Shown here: positions 16,250-24,387 of the stretch, one piece after another | How positions within the stretch are numbered: position 1 is the first letter of the stretch | Layout: each line of letters begins with the position of its first letter | Notes under the pieces: generated by a model | Database searches by the model: none | What the model was told of the DNA's origin: nothing | Seen by the model: the letters and a program-made list of their open reading frames with translations, nothing else | Program-made: the position numbers and the translations under genes | NCBI GenBank assembly: GCA_945862295.1 | Contig: CAMAXT010000007.1 | Coordinates: 1 to 54,637, forward strand | Length of the DNA stretch: 54,637 bases | Direction of reading: 5' to 3' | From: Pseudobacteriovorax antillogorgiicola | GTDB taxonomy: Bacteria > Bdellovibrionota_B > Oligoflexia > Oligoflexales > CAIYRB01

Positions 16250-18532
16250 GTGCATTATGTCTCGATAATTTTTAGCATTTTATTCAGTCTGCTGTGGACA
16301 ACACCAAGCGTTGCCAGCGGATTTGAAGAAAATGAACTTTTAAAATATCTAGAAAACCTGCGCAAAACAGGTCCCATGAACGAAATGCCGCCAACACCGG
16401 CAGACGAGACTTCCCATATAGCCAGAATCATCAAGATGCTTGATGACGACGAGCCTGACCTAAAAATGTTGGACACTGAGATCAGCCAACTAGAAAATTC
16501 TATCAACCAGTCGTCGAGAAAATATCTGATTTCGCGCTACGCGGTTGCGGTCGCTTATCAAAAAACCAAACAATATGCCAAAGCAGCCAGGCTTGCCGAT
16601 ACGATCCTAACTGAGAAAATCTCGCGCGATTGGCAGTATGCTTTCTACGAAATATTTTTCCTTGCTGCCTGGGAACAGGACGACTACGCCGCTGTCGTTC
16701 AAGCGTTTGGTCGTTATAGTAAGATCTTTGGTGTTGCGCGCAAAAATGAAAAGATCGCGGTCATCGCCTATCAGTCTTATGCGAAACAAAAAGACGATAC
16801 GAAAGCGATAGAAACTTTAGAAGAACTCGCGCGCGGCTACCCAGCATCAGAACACTCTCGATTTGCGTTGCAAGAACTTATCGATCTGACGTGTAGCCCG
16901 GCAAAACGCTATGTTTTCTCTTCCAAACTCTTGATTGACCTTAGCCGCAACAATGACATCGACAACGGCATTCGTGAGTATGTCCTCGCTAATCTCGATC
17001 AGGTCATGGTGATGGATGATGGCTCAAAGCGAAAACTTTCGGACTACGAGAAGACGGATTTTCTATTTAAAACCAGAATGTTTGAAGAGGCTTTGACACT
17101 TCTGCGAAGTCAGTACGAATTTACGCGCCATGATGCGAACAATCCGCAGGTGCCAGAGCTGATGTTTGGATTGGCAAGAACGCTGATGCGCGTTCAGGAC
17201 TATAAAGCGTCAGCGATGTTTGCTTCAAAATTTTTGAGTCAGTGGCCATCGCACGGACTGCGTAATGCGATGAAAGAAATACTTGCCGATTCCATGCGCT
17301 ATTTGAATATAGCCTCAACGGCGTCATCTCTCTATCGCGAGTTATCCACGGATACCAATGGCGATCACTTTCGCTGGCAGACCTTTTGGACGCTTTACGT
17401 CGGTAGGAAATACGAAGATGCACTTACCGCCTTGAAGCTTTCTGATACGAAGTCGGAAAATTCACGAATTTCTGACGACGGATTTCTCTATTGGGAAGCT
17501 AATTTGCTTGGCAAATTGGGCCAAAAAGATATTGCTAAAAAGAAGTTTGCGGAACTTTTGGACCGCTATCCGAACAGTTTCTACGCGTCTTATCTCCAAG
17601 TAGATAGAAAACAAAAGATGCCGGCAAAGGCCAAGCTGGTAGACAAAACGAAGCCGTTGAATGTCGATGTCGATGCTGTCCGCGTTGCGAACTTTGGTCC
17701 AGCGCCGCAGAAGGAAGACGTTCTTGGTCCAAATAGATTGGCTGAAGTGATCACTTTTGCAGAAGACCTCAGCGGCCGCGGCCGTGATGATCTAGCTCGG
17801 CTCTATTTGAGTCAGGTTGATTCTGCAAATGTTTCGGATTGGCCGACCTATAAAGGTTTGGCTGATATCTCGTTCCGTCTTGGCATCTATAAACCTACCA
17901 GATTAATTAAATTCAAAAAGTTCTCACCACTCAGTTCGATTCCAGAGAACTGGCTCGGGTACCAATCGCATATTCGTGACAACGAAAATCATTGGAAGGT
18001 GTACTTCCCTAAAGCCTACGATAATGTTGTAGGCCCAGTGTCTGAAGTATTTAACCGCTCACGCTTCTTGATTCTCAGTATCATGCGTGCAGAAAGCTTC
18101 TATAACAACGAGGCCCGCTCACCAGTCGGAGCCATTGGATTGATGCAAATGATGCCTTACACGGCGATCAAGATTGCGAGTCTGGTCAAAGATTTTGATT
18201 TTCAAATGAGCGAACTATCGAGGCCTGAGGTTAGCATTGGCTACGGCGCTTATTACATCGACAAATTACAGCGTTATTATCAAGAAAATCCAATTCTAGC
18301 GGTCGCAGCCTACAATGCCGGTCCAAAAGCGGTGAATCAGTGGATCGAAACCTGTCGCCAATGCACCATGGACGAGTTTGTTGAATCTATCCCTTACAAA
18401 GAAACAAGAAACTACGTGAAGAAGGTAATCTCCTATTTCTTCAACTACTTTAGGGTCTATGATGATGGAGTACCAAGCTTCCAGAATCTAACTTTGCCCG
18501 AATATATTCCTGACACCAAAGACATTTTCTAA
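16250..18532 (+). CDS. Soluble lytic murein transglycosylase (Slt70-like)
   Basis: 760 residues from a GTG with GAGGG nine bases upstream. A signal peptide (about 1-22, ending near SVASG) is followed by a long helical TPR-like superhelix (about 60-580) and a C-terminal SLT domain (about 610-735). The catalytic Glu is in SIMRAESFYNNEARSP, with GAIGLMQMMPYTA, GYGAYYIDKL and AVAAYNAGPKAVNQW as the other family motifs. The enzyme cleaves glycan strands in the periplasm to 1,6-anhydro products, feeding the recycling route in which LdcA and Mpl act. Longer than E. coli Slt70. Confidence 0.92.
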   Translation: MHYVSIIFSILFSLLWTTPSVASGFEENELLKYLENLRKTGPMNEMPPTPADETSHIARIIKMLDDDEPDLKMLDTEISQLENSINQSSRKYLISRYAVAVAYQKTKQYAKAARLADTILTEKISRDWQYAFYEIFFLAAWEQDDYAAVVQAFGRYSKIFGVARKNEKIAVIAYQSYAKQKDDTKAIETLEELARGYPASEHSRFALQELIDLTCSPAKRYVFSSKLLIDLSRNNDIDNGIREYVLANLDQVMVMDDGSKRKLSDYEKTDFLFKTRMFEEALTLLRSQYEFTRHDANNPQVPELMFGLARTLMRVQDYKASAMFASKFLSQWPSHGLRNAMKEILADSMRYLNIASTASSLYRELSTDTNGDHFRWQTFWTLYVGRKYEDALTALKLSDTKSENSRISDDGFLYWEANLLGKLGQKDIAKKKFAELLDRYPNSFYASYLQVDRKQKMPAKAKLVDKTKPLNVDVDAVRVANFGPAPQKEDVLGPNRLAEVITFAEDLSGRGRDDLARLYLSQVDSANVSDWPTYKGLADISFRLGIYKPTRLIKFKKFSPLSSIPENWLGYQSHIRDNENHWKVYFPKAYDNVVGPVSEVFNRSRFLILSIMRAESFYNNEARSPVGAIGLMQMMPYTAIKIASLVKDFDFQMSELSRPEVSIGYGAYYIDKLQRYYQENPILAVAAYNAGPKAVNQWIETCRQCTMDEFVESIPYKETRNYVKKVISYFFNYFRVYDDGVPSFQNLTLPEYIPDTKDIF

Positions 18533-18544
18533 TCTGTATAGACA
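18532..18544. repeat. Left copy of a 13-bp inverted repeat (CTGT-N4-ACAG type)
   Basis: ATCTGTATAGACA starts in the last base of the transglycosylase stop codon. It is the exact reverse complement of 18648-18660. The core CTGTATAGACAG is itself nearly palindromic, as in binding sites of dimeric repressors. Confidence 0.7.
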
Positions 18545-18608
18545 GCTCCCCGTACCCGGCACTTTTTTATCTGCAAATATCGGCACGAAATGCCCGTCGG
18601 TCAATCGG

Positions 18609-18660
18609 TTGACAGACTAACGACTCTCAATTCCAGCATGTTAAACTTGTCTATACAGAT
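18609..18660 (+). promoter_or_regulatory. Candidate promoter/operator region of the HTH gene with the right repeat copy
   Basis: A TTGACA hexamer at 18609-18614 is followed by TGTCTATACAGAT at 18648-18660, the inverted partner of 18532-18544. The second copy lies 41 bases before the HTH gene start. No good -10 box lies 17 bases after TTGACA, so the promoter call is weak; the repeat pair is exact. Confidence 0.45.
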
Positions 18661-18701
18661 CAATATCACCTATCTCTGAATCACTAGACTGCGGAGTCCT
18701 T

Positions 18702-19313
18702 ATGGCAGAACAGTGGCTGTCGATTGTCGAGTACGCCAGAACTTTCAAAGTTTCTGATATGACAATCCGTCGACGTATAAAAACCGGGAAATTGCATGCT
18801 GTTCTAAAAGACGGCAAATACTATATTCCTATCCCATTCTCAGAAGGTGGAAAACGGGCTCAGCCAGTTGAAATCGATGATCCTGTACAAGGAAATTATC
18901 GCTATGAGTCTGCGCCGCAAAGATCGCAACAAGAGATGCAGATCATCAAGGCGCACCCGTCAGCTAGTAAAACTATCGTTGCGCCACAAGAGCCTATGCG
19001 TCAGCACACGAGCATGATTCCGACGCCTGAGCGTGAGGAGCCGCGTTATTCGGCCGTACCAACGTCTCTAGCTGAGCCTCTGATGCAGGGTGAGAAATCC
19101 ATCGTCGACTCGCGCGCTCTGCTTGCATACTGTGACGCGACGCTCAAGAAGATGAACGAAATGGAGCGCCGTACTGTCGAGCGCTTCAAAGCGAAACTTG
19201 ATTCTGTTGAATCCACTCTGCTGTTGCGTGACAACGAAGTGCGAAGTTTGAGACAACAGGTTGAAGATCTACAAGTTTTAGTCCGAATTCTCGAAAAGAA
19301 AAGTGGAAGATAA
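18702..19313 (+). CDS. Excisionase/MerR-like HTH protein with coiled-coil tail
   Basis: 203 residues. The first 45, with WLSIVEYARTFKVSDMTIRR, RIKTGKLHAV and KDGKYYIPI, form a winged-helix DNA-binding domain of the AlpA/excisionase (HTH_17) type. A proline- and glutamine-rich linker (about 60-130) follows, then a charged coiled coil (about 140-200) likely used for oligomerisation. No integrase or phage gene is nearby, so it is probably a chromosomal regulator or architectural protein. The paired near-palindromic sites upstream suggest autoregulation (inference). It converges on queA with four bases between. Confidence 0.75.
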   Translation: MAEQWLSIVEYARTFKVSDMTIRRRIKTGKLHAVLKDGKYYIPIPFSEGGKRAQPVEIDDPVQGNYRYESAPQRSQQEMQIIKAHPSASKTIVAPQEPMRQHTSMIPTPEREEPRYSAVPTSLAEPLMQGEKSIVDSRALLAYCDATLKKMNEMERRTVERFKAKLDSVESTLLLRDNEVRSLRQQVEDLQVLVRILEKKSGR

Positions 19314-19317
19314 TCGG

Positions 19318-20445
19318 CTATTTCAGCCATAAAAGGCTGGAATCGCCGTAGCTGTAGAAACGGTACTCCCGCTCTACAGCCCACTCATAAGCCTTCATCA
19401 CTTCCTCGTAACCAACCAATGCAGCTATCAACATCAAGAGAGTTGATTCAGGTTGGTGGAAATTCGTTAGAATCCCTTTGAAAATCTTTGGTCGGTACTG
19501 ATCGGACTTTGTTTTTGGATAAACAAAGAGGTCAGTCTCGTGCCAAATTTCGCCCATTGTCTCCGGACTTAACTTTGAAAATTCGGGAAACTTTTTTGCT
19601 AAGCTTTCTAGTGAGCGAAATGACGTTGTTCCGACAGCGATGATGGTTTTTTCCGCTCTCAGACCTTCTTGGATTGCAGCTATGGTTGAGGTCGGAACCG
19701 AGTATGATTCAAAGTGCATAGTGTGTTCTGAGATAGTGTCAGACTTCACGGGTAGAAACGTGCCTGCACCCACATGCAGGCAGGTATAAGCGACCTGGAT
19801 GCCACGTGTCTTCAGCCTAGCGAGGAGTTCTGGTGTTAGGTGTAGGCCGGCTGTTGGAGCCGCTACCGATCCGACTGCATCAGCATAAACTGTTTGATAG
19901 CGCTCTGTATCTGGCGACTGAGCCGCCGGAATTAGCTGCTCTCTTTTAATATAGGGTGGCAACGGAACGATGCCGTACGTCTGCAGCCAATCATGCACAC
20001 CTTCGGTGCTCCGGTTGAACGTTAAAACTAACGTTGGCGACATCGAATCTCGACCTTGAAGCTCCTTCACTTCCGCGAGAAGTCCGTGTCCGAAATCGAT
20101 TGGTTTTCCCGCTTTGAGTTTCTTGAAAGGCTTACCCAGTGCGGTCCAGAATGATTTGTTCTCATTGTTAGAACTGGCTGGTAGTGACTTCAGCAGAAAG
20201 ATTTCAACCTTCCCTCCGGTATCTAAATTGCCAACGAGTCGACTCGGGAATACCTTTGTGTTATTCAGTATCAATAGAGAATCAGCAGGTAAAAGATCGA
20301 CCAATTCGGATACAATATGATCTGACAGGTTTCCCGAACTGTCGCGGACCATGAGGCGTGCGGCATCACGTTGTGCTAACGCTTGGTGGGCGACTAGGTG
20401 CTCTGGAAGGTCAAAATGGAAGTCTTTTCGTGTTAGTAAATTCAT
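19318..20445 (-). CDS. queA: S-adenosylmethionine:tRNA ribosyltransferase-isomerase
   Basis: 375 residues from the ATG at 20445, where the family usually starts (MNLLTRKDFHFDLPEHLVA); a TTG five codons earlier is also open. QueA moves the ribosyl part of SAM to 7-aminomethyl-deazaguanine in tRNA, the epoxyqueuosine step of queuosine synthesis. Marks include ARLMVRD, LLILNNTKVFPSRL, VAAPTAGLHLTPELL, HVGAGTFLPVKS, AVGTTSFRSLES and LTNFHQPESTLLMLIAAL. No other queuosine gene is in the window. Assignment is secure. Confidence 0.95.
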   Translation of the reverse strand: MNLLTRKDFHFDLPEHLVAHQALAQRDAARLMVRDSSGNLSDHIVSELVDLLPADSLLILNNTKVFPSRLVGNLDTGGKVEIFLLKSLPASSNNENKSFWTALGKPFKKLKAGKPIDFGHGLLAEVKELQGRDSMSPTLVLTFNRSTEGVHDWLQTYGIVPLPPYIKREQLIPAAQSPDTERYQTVYADAVGSVAAPTAGLHLTPELLARLKTRGIQVAYTCLHVGAGTFLPVKSDTISEHTMHFESYSVPTSTIAAIQEGLRAEKTIIAVGTTSFRSLESLAKKFPEFSKLSPETMGEIWHETDLFVYPKTKSDQYRPKIFKGILTNFHQPESTLLMLIAALVGYEEVMKAYEWAVEREYRFYSYGDSSLLWLK

Positions 20446-20482
20446 TTTCGACTGATTCAAATCATATGAGAAAGTAGCGTTT

Positions 20483-21793
20483 GTGCGGCAGCCTCTAAAT
20501 ATTACGAAACGCAGGGGAAGGCTACTTCAAAAGGGCGTTTCGACTTTCGTCACAATTATATGTCTGTTTTCTTTCACGTTTAATGCGAACGCTTGCCCAG
20601 CTACCCTCTTTAATTCAGAACTCTCGCCTGTTTTCAGTGGCCCAAGACTCAACGTCAAACTCTTTGCCTGGGTAAACAGCGCGTGGGAAGTTATTCCGTT
20701 TCAAGTTGATCCTGTTGATGATGACGGCTTTCTGATGTTCTTTAAAGACAGAGCTTATGTTAACCAGCCAATTCAAAAAAACGACGTCATGATCTTTAAT
20801 GTTGACCGCTTTGGCAAAAAAGCGGATCTGCGAAAAACACCCCTACCATGTAAAACGGCCAATTCATTCCAGCTCTATGATCTTGCGGGAAAGAAGTACG
20901 CTTATATCGCGATGTGTGACGAAGCCCAGCAGGAAAGTCAGTTTCCAAATCAGGTTCGCTACAACGAAAAAGAAGACTTCTTAGAGAGTGATTCCTACCG
21001 TTATAGATTTAACGATAGCAATTACATGCTTTTCAAAGAGATCAGTTACCTGAGCGCTGACAACAAACATATTCCCATCGCCTGGGATTCAGACATGATG
21101 ATTAAGGCCGATGTTAAGCGCTTTTTTACAATGCATTTTGATTCAAAAGACATCGTCAGCAAATTAGAAGAAAGTCGCCTCGGTCCAGTCGCAAATCTGG
21201 CCCGCGTGTCATTCTTTCTAAAAATTCTGATGTTTAAAATTCGCATGAGCTTAAATACCGATGTTGGTTTCTTCCGCGAATCAGGCCACATTCCAATGAT
21301 GATCAATATTCCTGTTGAATCTAGTCAGTATCTAAATCCGAAGAGCGGCATTCTATACTCCTGGCAGCCATCCGCACAATCCGTCTATCAGTCAGCACCG
21401 GGGGAGCTTCCAGGAATTGATGTTAAAAAAGTTGGCGAGGGATTTAAAAAACTCGGTGAGTACGGCTTAAAATATTGTCGAGGCTCAGAGTGTCAGTTTA
21501 AGTACCAGATAGATGTCGATGGCCGCATGCTGTCGATGGACCTTGGTATAAAGAAAGAACTCGTCGCGCGCGGATTTTTCCCAATGTACGTCCACGACAT
21601 TGCGACTTTTAGCAAAGAGATGGGCTGGGGTGAGACCTACGACAAGGCCAAAGGCCGTTCAGGTCTATATTTTGAAGTCTCGGGACTACCGAAAGGCGGT
21701 CATCCCTGGAATTTTTGGATGCGCCTCGGTGCACAGACAAACAAAAACGCCCATTGTCCCGCGATGGTTTTTATATCGCGGCCTACGAAATAG
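20483..21793 (+). CDS. Secreted protein of unknown function
   Basis: 436 residues from a GTG. An N-terminal basic stretch and hydrophobic helix (about 22-38, ending NANACPA) form a signal peptide. The mature part carries a few cysteines (for example PLPCKTAN, IAMCDEAQ, CRGSECQFKY) suited to disulfides and is rich in Phe/Tyr and charged residues, with VDPVDDDGFLMFF near the start. I do not recognise a family. It is transcribed away from queA with a very short gap, and a small lipoprotein gene follows after 43 bases, probably in the same transcript. Confidence 0.7.
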   Translation: MRQPLNITKRRGRLLQKGVSTFVTIICLFSFTFNANACPATLFNSELSPVFSGPRLNVKLFAWVNSAWEVIPFQVDPVDDDGFLMFFKDRAYVNQPIQKNDVMIFNVDRFGKKADLRKTPLPCKTANSFQLYDLAGKKYAYIAMCDEAQQESQFPNQVRYNEKEDFLESDSYRYRFNDSNYMLFKEISYLSADNKHIPIAWDSDMMIKADVKRFFTMHFDSKDIVSKLEESRLGPVANLARVSFFLKILMFKIRMSLNTDVGFFRESGHIPMMINIPVESSQYLNPKSGILYSWQPSAQSVYQSAPGELPGIDVKKVGEGFKKLGEYGLKYCRGSECQFKYQIDVDGRMLSMDLGIKKELVARGFFPMYVHDIATFSKEMGWGETYDKAKGRSGLYFEVSGLPKGGHPWNFWMRLGAQTNKNAHCPAMVFISRPTK

Positions 21794-21836
21794 ATTGGCT
21801 ACTTCATTCCAAATTAATCGAGAATTAGGAGATTTG

Positions 21837-22232
21837 ATGAGAAATGTTACTTGGCTGATTGCGCTTCTTGCTGGAGTTTCCTGCCAAACTTCAAGAGAGA
21901 CTACCGTCCATGCTGTGGATTGCCACTTTGAGTATCGAGGCAGTGATTGTGATGGTTTTGATGGTGGGGCCTGCGCATTAACGATTGGAGAATCGTTTAA
22001 ATATGCGCCAGTGACATCCGGATTTATTAAATCGGTGATTTTGAATAAAGACGGCGTAAAATCCCAAAAAATGACTCAATCGCTCCCAAGTGGATTGTCG
22101 TTAAACGAAACTAACGGTGTGATCAGTGGCACGCAAGAATCCGATTTCGCCGAATCTTTGGTGGGTATAATTGTTACCTGCGGGGGTGGAGGGACCATAC
22201 ACACGCATGTCGGATTTTATCAGAAAAAATGA
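21837..22232 (+). CDS. Small lipoprotein with putative Ig-like (He_PIG) domain
   Basis: 131 residues from the ATG at 21837, which has AGGAG five bases upstream; the longer frame running into the previous gene is not real sequence. The start, MRNVTWLIALLAGVSCQTSR, is a lipoprotein-type signal with Cys17. The segment LPSGLSLNETNGVISGT (about 82-98) is the hallmark of putative Ig / cadherin-like fold repeats found in adhesins. Four more cysteines are present. It is likely surface- or periplasm-facing; the binding partner is unknown. Confidence 0.75.
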   Translation: MRNVTWLIALLAGVSCQTSRETTVHAVDCHFEYRGSDCDGFDGGACALTIGESFKYAPVTSGFIKSVILNKDGVKSQKMTQSLPSGLSLNETNGVISGTQESDFAESLVGIIVTCGGGGTIHTHVGFYQKK

Positions 22233-22351
22233 CAGTAGATTAATATTTACGCACAAATTACCGGTATTAGGCCGTACCTTGGTTTGCAGTTTGATCAAAA
22301 ACGCATAGGAAAATGGTAAAAGCTGTGATGTGATTGGCCAATTCCAAAGCT

Positions 22352-22624
22352 TCAAAAGCGCCAAGATTCGCCGCATTCTTGACAAGTCTTTTTTCCTGGC
22401 AGGAGTGCAAAAACAAATATTCCCACCAGGATGAAAACAAAGATTTCCAACCATCCAGCGGTGACGCTTCCCACTCCGAAGATACTGCCAGTGCGCGTGA
22501 CAACAGTTTCAGATCGCTTCGAAAAATAAAAATAGATTCCAATCAACGAGAAGTAAGCTGCCGTCCCTAATGCTTTTAGGCGCGTATCGGCTTTGTATTG
22601 ATTGTGATTACAAAAAATACCCAT
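22352..22624 (-). CDS. Small two-helix membrane protein with C-terminal CxxC
   Basis: 90 residues from ATG 22624, chosen for GGAGG five bases upstream; the frame extends further but without a site. Two hydrophobic helices (about 20-36 and 56-74) separate a short N-terminal part with Cys-His (GIFCNHNQYKAD) from a tail, GKKTCQECGESWRF, with a CxxC pair that could bind zinc. No family recognised. It is a single gene in an accessory stretch. Confidence 0.55.
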   Translation of the reverse strand: MGIFCNHNQYKADTRLKALGTAAYFSLIGIYFYFSKRSETVVTRTGSIFGVGSVTAGWLEIFVFILVGIFVFALLPGKKTCQECGESWRF

Positions 22625-22790
22625 GCAAACCTCCGGAAAGAGTCTAATTTTCCATTGTAAAAGTCGTAAGGTAGAAGTGCCATTCCATCCTATAAATCTG
22701 CTCAGTTTCGGTTGACCGATAATCACCAACTACCGAAGTAGAGATCGTTTCCAGTTCGAAACGACAACTGAAACAAAGCCGCTCACAGCT

Positions 22791-23972
22791 TCATCCAATT
22801 CCTGTCCTCATATTTAACCATCGGTACCGCTCCATAACTGCCGTACCCAAAATCATCTCGGCCGCGGCGATATTGCACGGCCTACATAGAATCCGGAGGT
22901 TCTCCAATCGATTGTCCTGACCAAAAGCGATAGGACGCACATGGTCAACCTGCAATCCGATTTTAGAGGAGCAGCGAGTACCATCAGGGAGGATTGCTGT
23001 ACAACAACCCCTATCTCGATTCCAAACATGATGAACAGTGGCAGCCGGAATGCCTCTTCGTCCCCGGGGTTTTTCTTTGTCTTTCGACTTCAGCATAGGT
23101 GTCACATCGGCCGGCAGATTTCCGTGCGGCACCGCCGCCTCATCGACAGACAAATCCCTGTGCGGCACCGCCGCTACTTCCAACTTTAAATTTCCGAGCG
23201 GCGCAGCAGCAGTCTCAGTAGTTGCTTGCAGTTCAGTGAACTCACCCTCCTCATTCACCTGCGGTAATGCCGGGACATCATCCGCCCCCGCCGAAGCCCC
23301 TTTCTTTTGCGCCCTCTGCTCCGCCCTCGCAGCTTTCTGCACCGGGTCTCGCTTCTCGAGCAGGTCTTCTAAACTCTTCAATATCGCCTCCTCTTCACTA
23401 GGCATCCGGCCCGTAGCCGACAGTACCTCTCGCGCACGATCAAGTCTTGCGAGTTGCTCCTTGGTAAAACGCAGCCGGAGATCAAACAATGGATTAATCT
23501 TACTGCGACTACCGTCTTTATTAACAGAGGCGGCTAGTTCCCTAACCTCACGTTCAGTTTTACCAGGAAGCTCCCGAAAAAAGACGTCCGCATTCTTTCT
23601 TGTGATCTTGGAGGAAAGACCACCAATGTGGGAAACAAAGGTCACTCCTCTTTTCACCAAATCTATAAATTGGGGAAAGGCAATCAGCACCCGTCCTGCT
23701 TGCGCCCTTTTTCTGTACGCATCTTCGCTAAGACCAAGGCTTCGGGCCAGGTTTTCTTTTTTTCCGAGTCCGAGATTAACTGCGGCATTCTGGGATTCAA
23801 GAAGTCCGACAAGTAGCGCGACTTCCAAAGTGATGAAGCGCTCTCTTGCAACCGTTTCTTTTGTGCGCTCGTATAGACCGTGCATGCGAAGGCGAACGTC
23901 AGGCTCTTTTTCTATATCGAAATGTTGGGCTAGGTTAAATTCATTGAATTCATCGGCAGCGGTAAAAAGCAT
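22791..23972 (-). CDS. HNH endonuclease domain protein
   Basis: 393 residues from ATG 23972, supported by AGGAG seven bases upstream; the frame stays open to 24119. The N-terminal helical part (about 1-230) has ITLEVALLVGLLES and SHIGGLSSKITRKNADVF. The C-terminal HNH domain (about 320-385) shows HHVWNRDRGCC, LQVDHVRPIAFGQDNRLENL and CRPCNIAA: His, Asn and zinc-type Cys pairs. Between them are three imperfect 12-residue repeats (AAAPLGNLKLEV, AAVPHRDLSVDE, AAVPHGNLPADV). The layout recalls chromosomal DUF222/13E12-type HNH proteins, whose role is unknown. Confidence 0.8.
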   Translation of the reverse strand: MLFTAADEFNEFNLAQHFDIEKEPDVRLRMHGLYERTKETVARERFITLEVALLVGLLESQNAAVNLGLGKKENLARSLGLSEDAYRKRAQAGRVLIAFPQFIDLVKRGVTFVSHIGGLSSKITRKNADVFFRELPGKTEREVRELAASVNKDGSRSKINPLFDLRLRFTKEQLARLDRAREVLSATGRMPSEEEAILKSLEDLLEKRDPVQKAARAEQRAQKKGASAGADDVPALPQVNEEGEFTELQATTETAAAPLGNLKLEVAAVPHRDLSVDEAAVPHGNLPADVTPMLKSKDKEKPRGRRGIPAATVHHVWNRDRGCCTAILPDGTRCSSKIGLQVDHVRPIAFGQDNRLENLRILCRPCNIAAAEMILGTAVMERYRWLNMRTGIG

Positions 23973-24258
23973 TGAGATTCTCCTAGGTTTCAAAACATCT
24001 GTTTTTACAGTCTCAAATAGACCGCGGCGACTATAACATAGGTTTAAAAAACCCGATTTAGCCTTCGAGGATGAACGCCACTGCGCGAAAGAAAAAAATA
24101 GCGTCGCGACAATCACCACGCGATTTAAAGTCTCTAATTCGTTTTCTTGTGAGGTTGGGAGGGCTTTCTATATTGATTTAAAAACGGAAGTCGAAACTCA
24201 CTTAAAGCAAAGAATTGACGTCAAGTAAAATCGAGAAGGACAAGTAATTTCGGACTTG

Positions 24259-24311
24259 GGACACCTTACTAATTTTCGAAATTGTAAGATGTCCAAACCT
24301 GTAAGGTGCCC
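24259..24311. repeat. Hairpin with a competing third arm
   Basis: GGACACCTTAC (24259-24269) pairs with GTAAGATGTCC (24284-24294; one mismatch), extended inward by AATTT/AAATT around a TCG loop. A second near-copy of the right arm, GTAAGGTGCCC, follows at 24301-24311 and could pair with the same left arm. Two alternative hairpins are thus possible. Confidence 0.65.
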
Positions 24312-24315
24312 TCAA

Positions 24316-24387
24316 ACCTTCAAGCTCTGGCATCGATTTGAACGGATAGTTAATCGACTGTACAAAATGCACACCAACTATGAGATT
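24316..24387 (-). pseudogene. Remnant of an M14-peptidase gene 3' end
   Basis: Directly after the TPR gene's stop, in the same frame, codons 24363-24316 read VQSINYPFKSMPELEG. The intact M14 gene in this window contains VQSINYPFKSMPELEA near its C-terminus. At DNA level 9 of 16 codons differ, 8 silently, so the two copies diverged while still under protein-level selection, before this one decayed. The remaining upstream codons (NLIVGVHF) match only weakly. Confidence 0.6.

Larger units (their letters stand above)
23973..24387. other. 415-base stretch without an intact gene
   Basis: It lies between the HNH gene and the TPR lipoprotein gene. It contains the HNH upstream region, a long hairpin with an extra direct repeat (24259-24311) and the remnant of an M14-peptidase 3' end (24316-24387). 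No other coding signal seen. Confidence 0.6.

Noticed and set aside
18702-19313. HTH protein as a phage excisionase with nearby integrated element
   Set aside because: No integrase, attachment repeats or phage genes nearby; neighbours are housekeeping genes.
21600-21836. Upstream extension of the Ig-like lipoprotein frame
   Set aside because: It overlaps the preceding gene in another frame; the ATG at 21837 has AGGAG and starts a signal peptide.
22101-22542. Two other minus-strand frames near the small membrane protein
   Set aside because: They lack ribosome sites; the frame with GGAGG and two clean membrane helices was kept.
23038-24036. 332-codon Ser-rich frame on the plus strand
   Set aside because: It is antisense to the HNH gene, whose domain motifs and ribosome site are clear.
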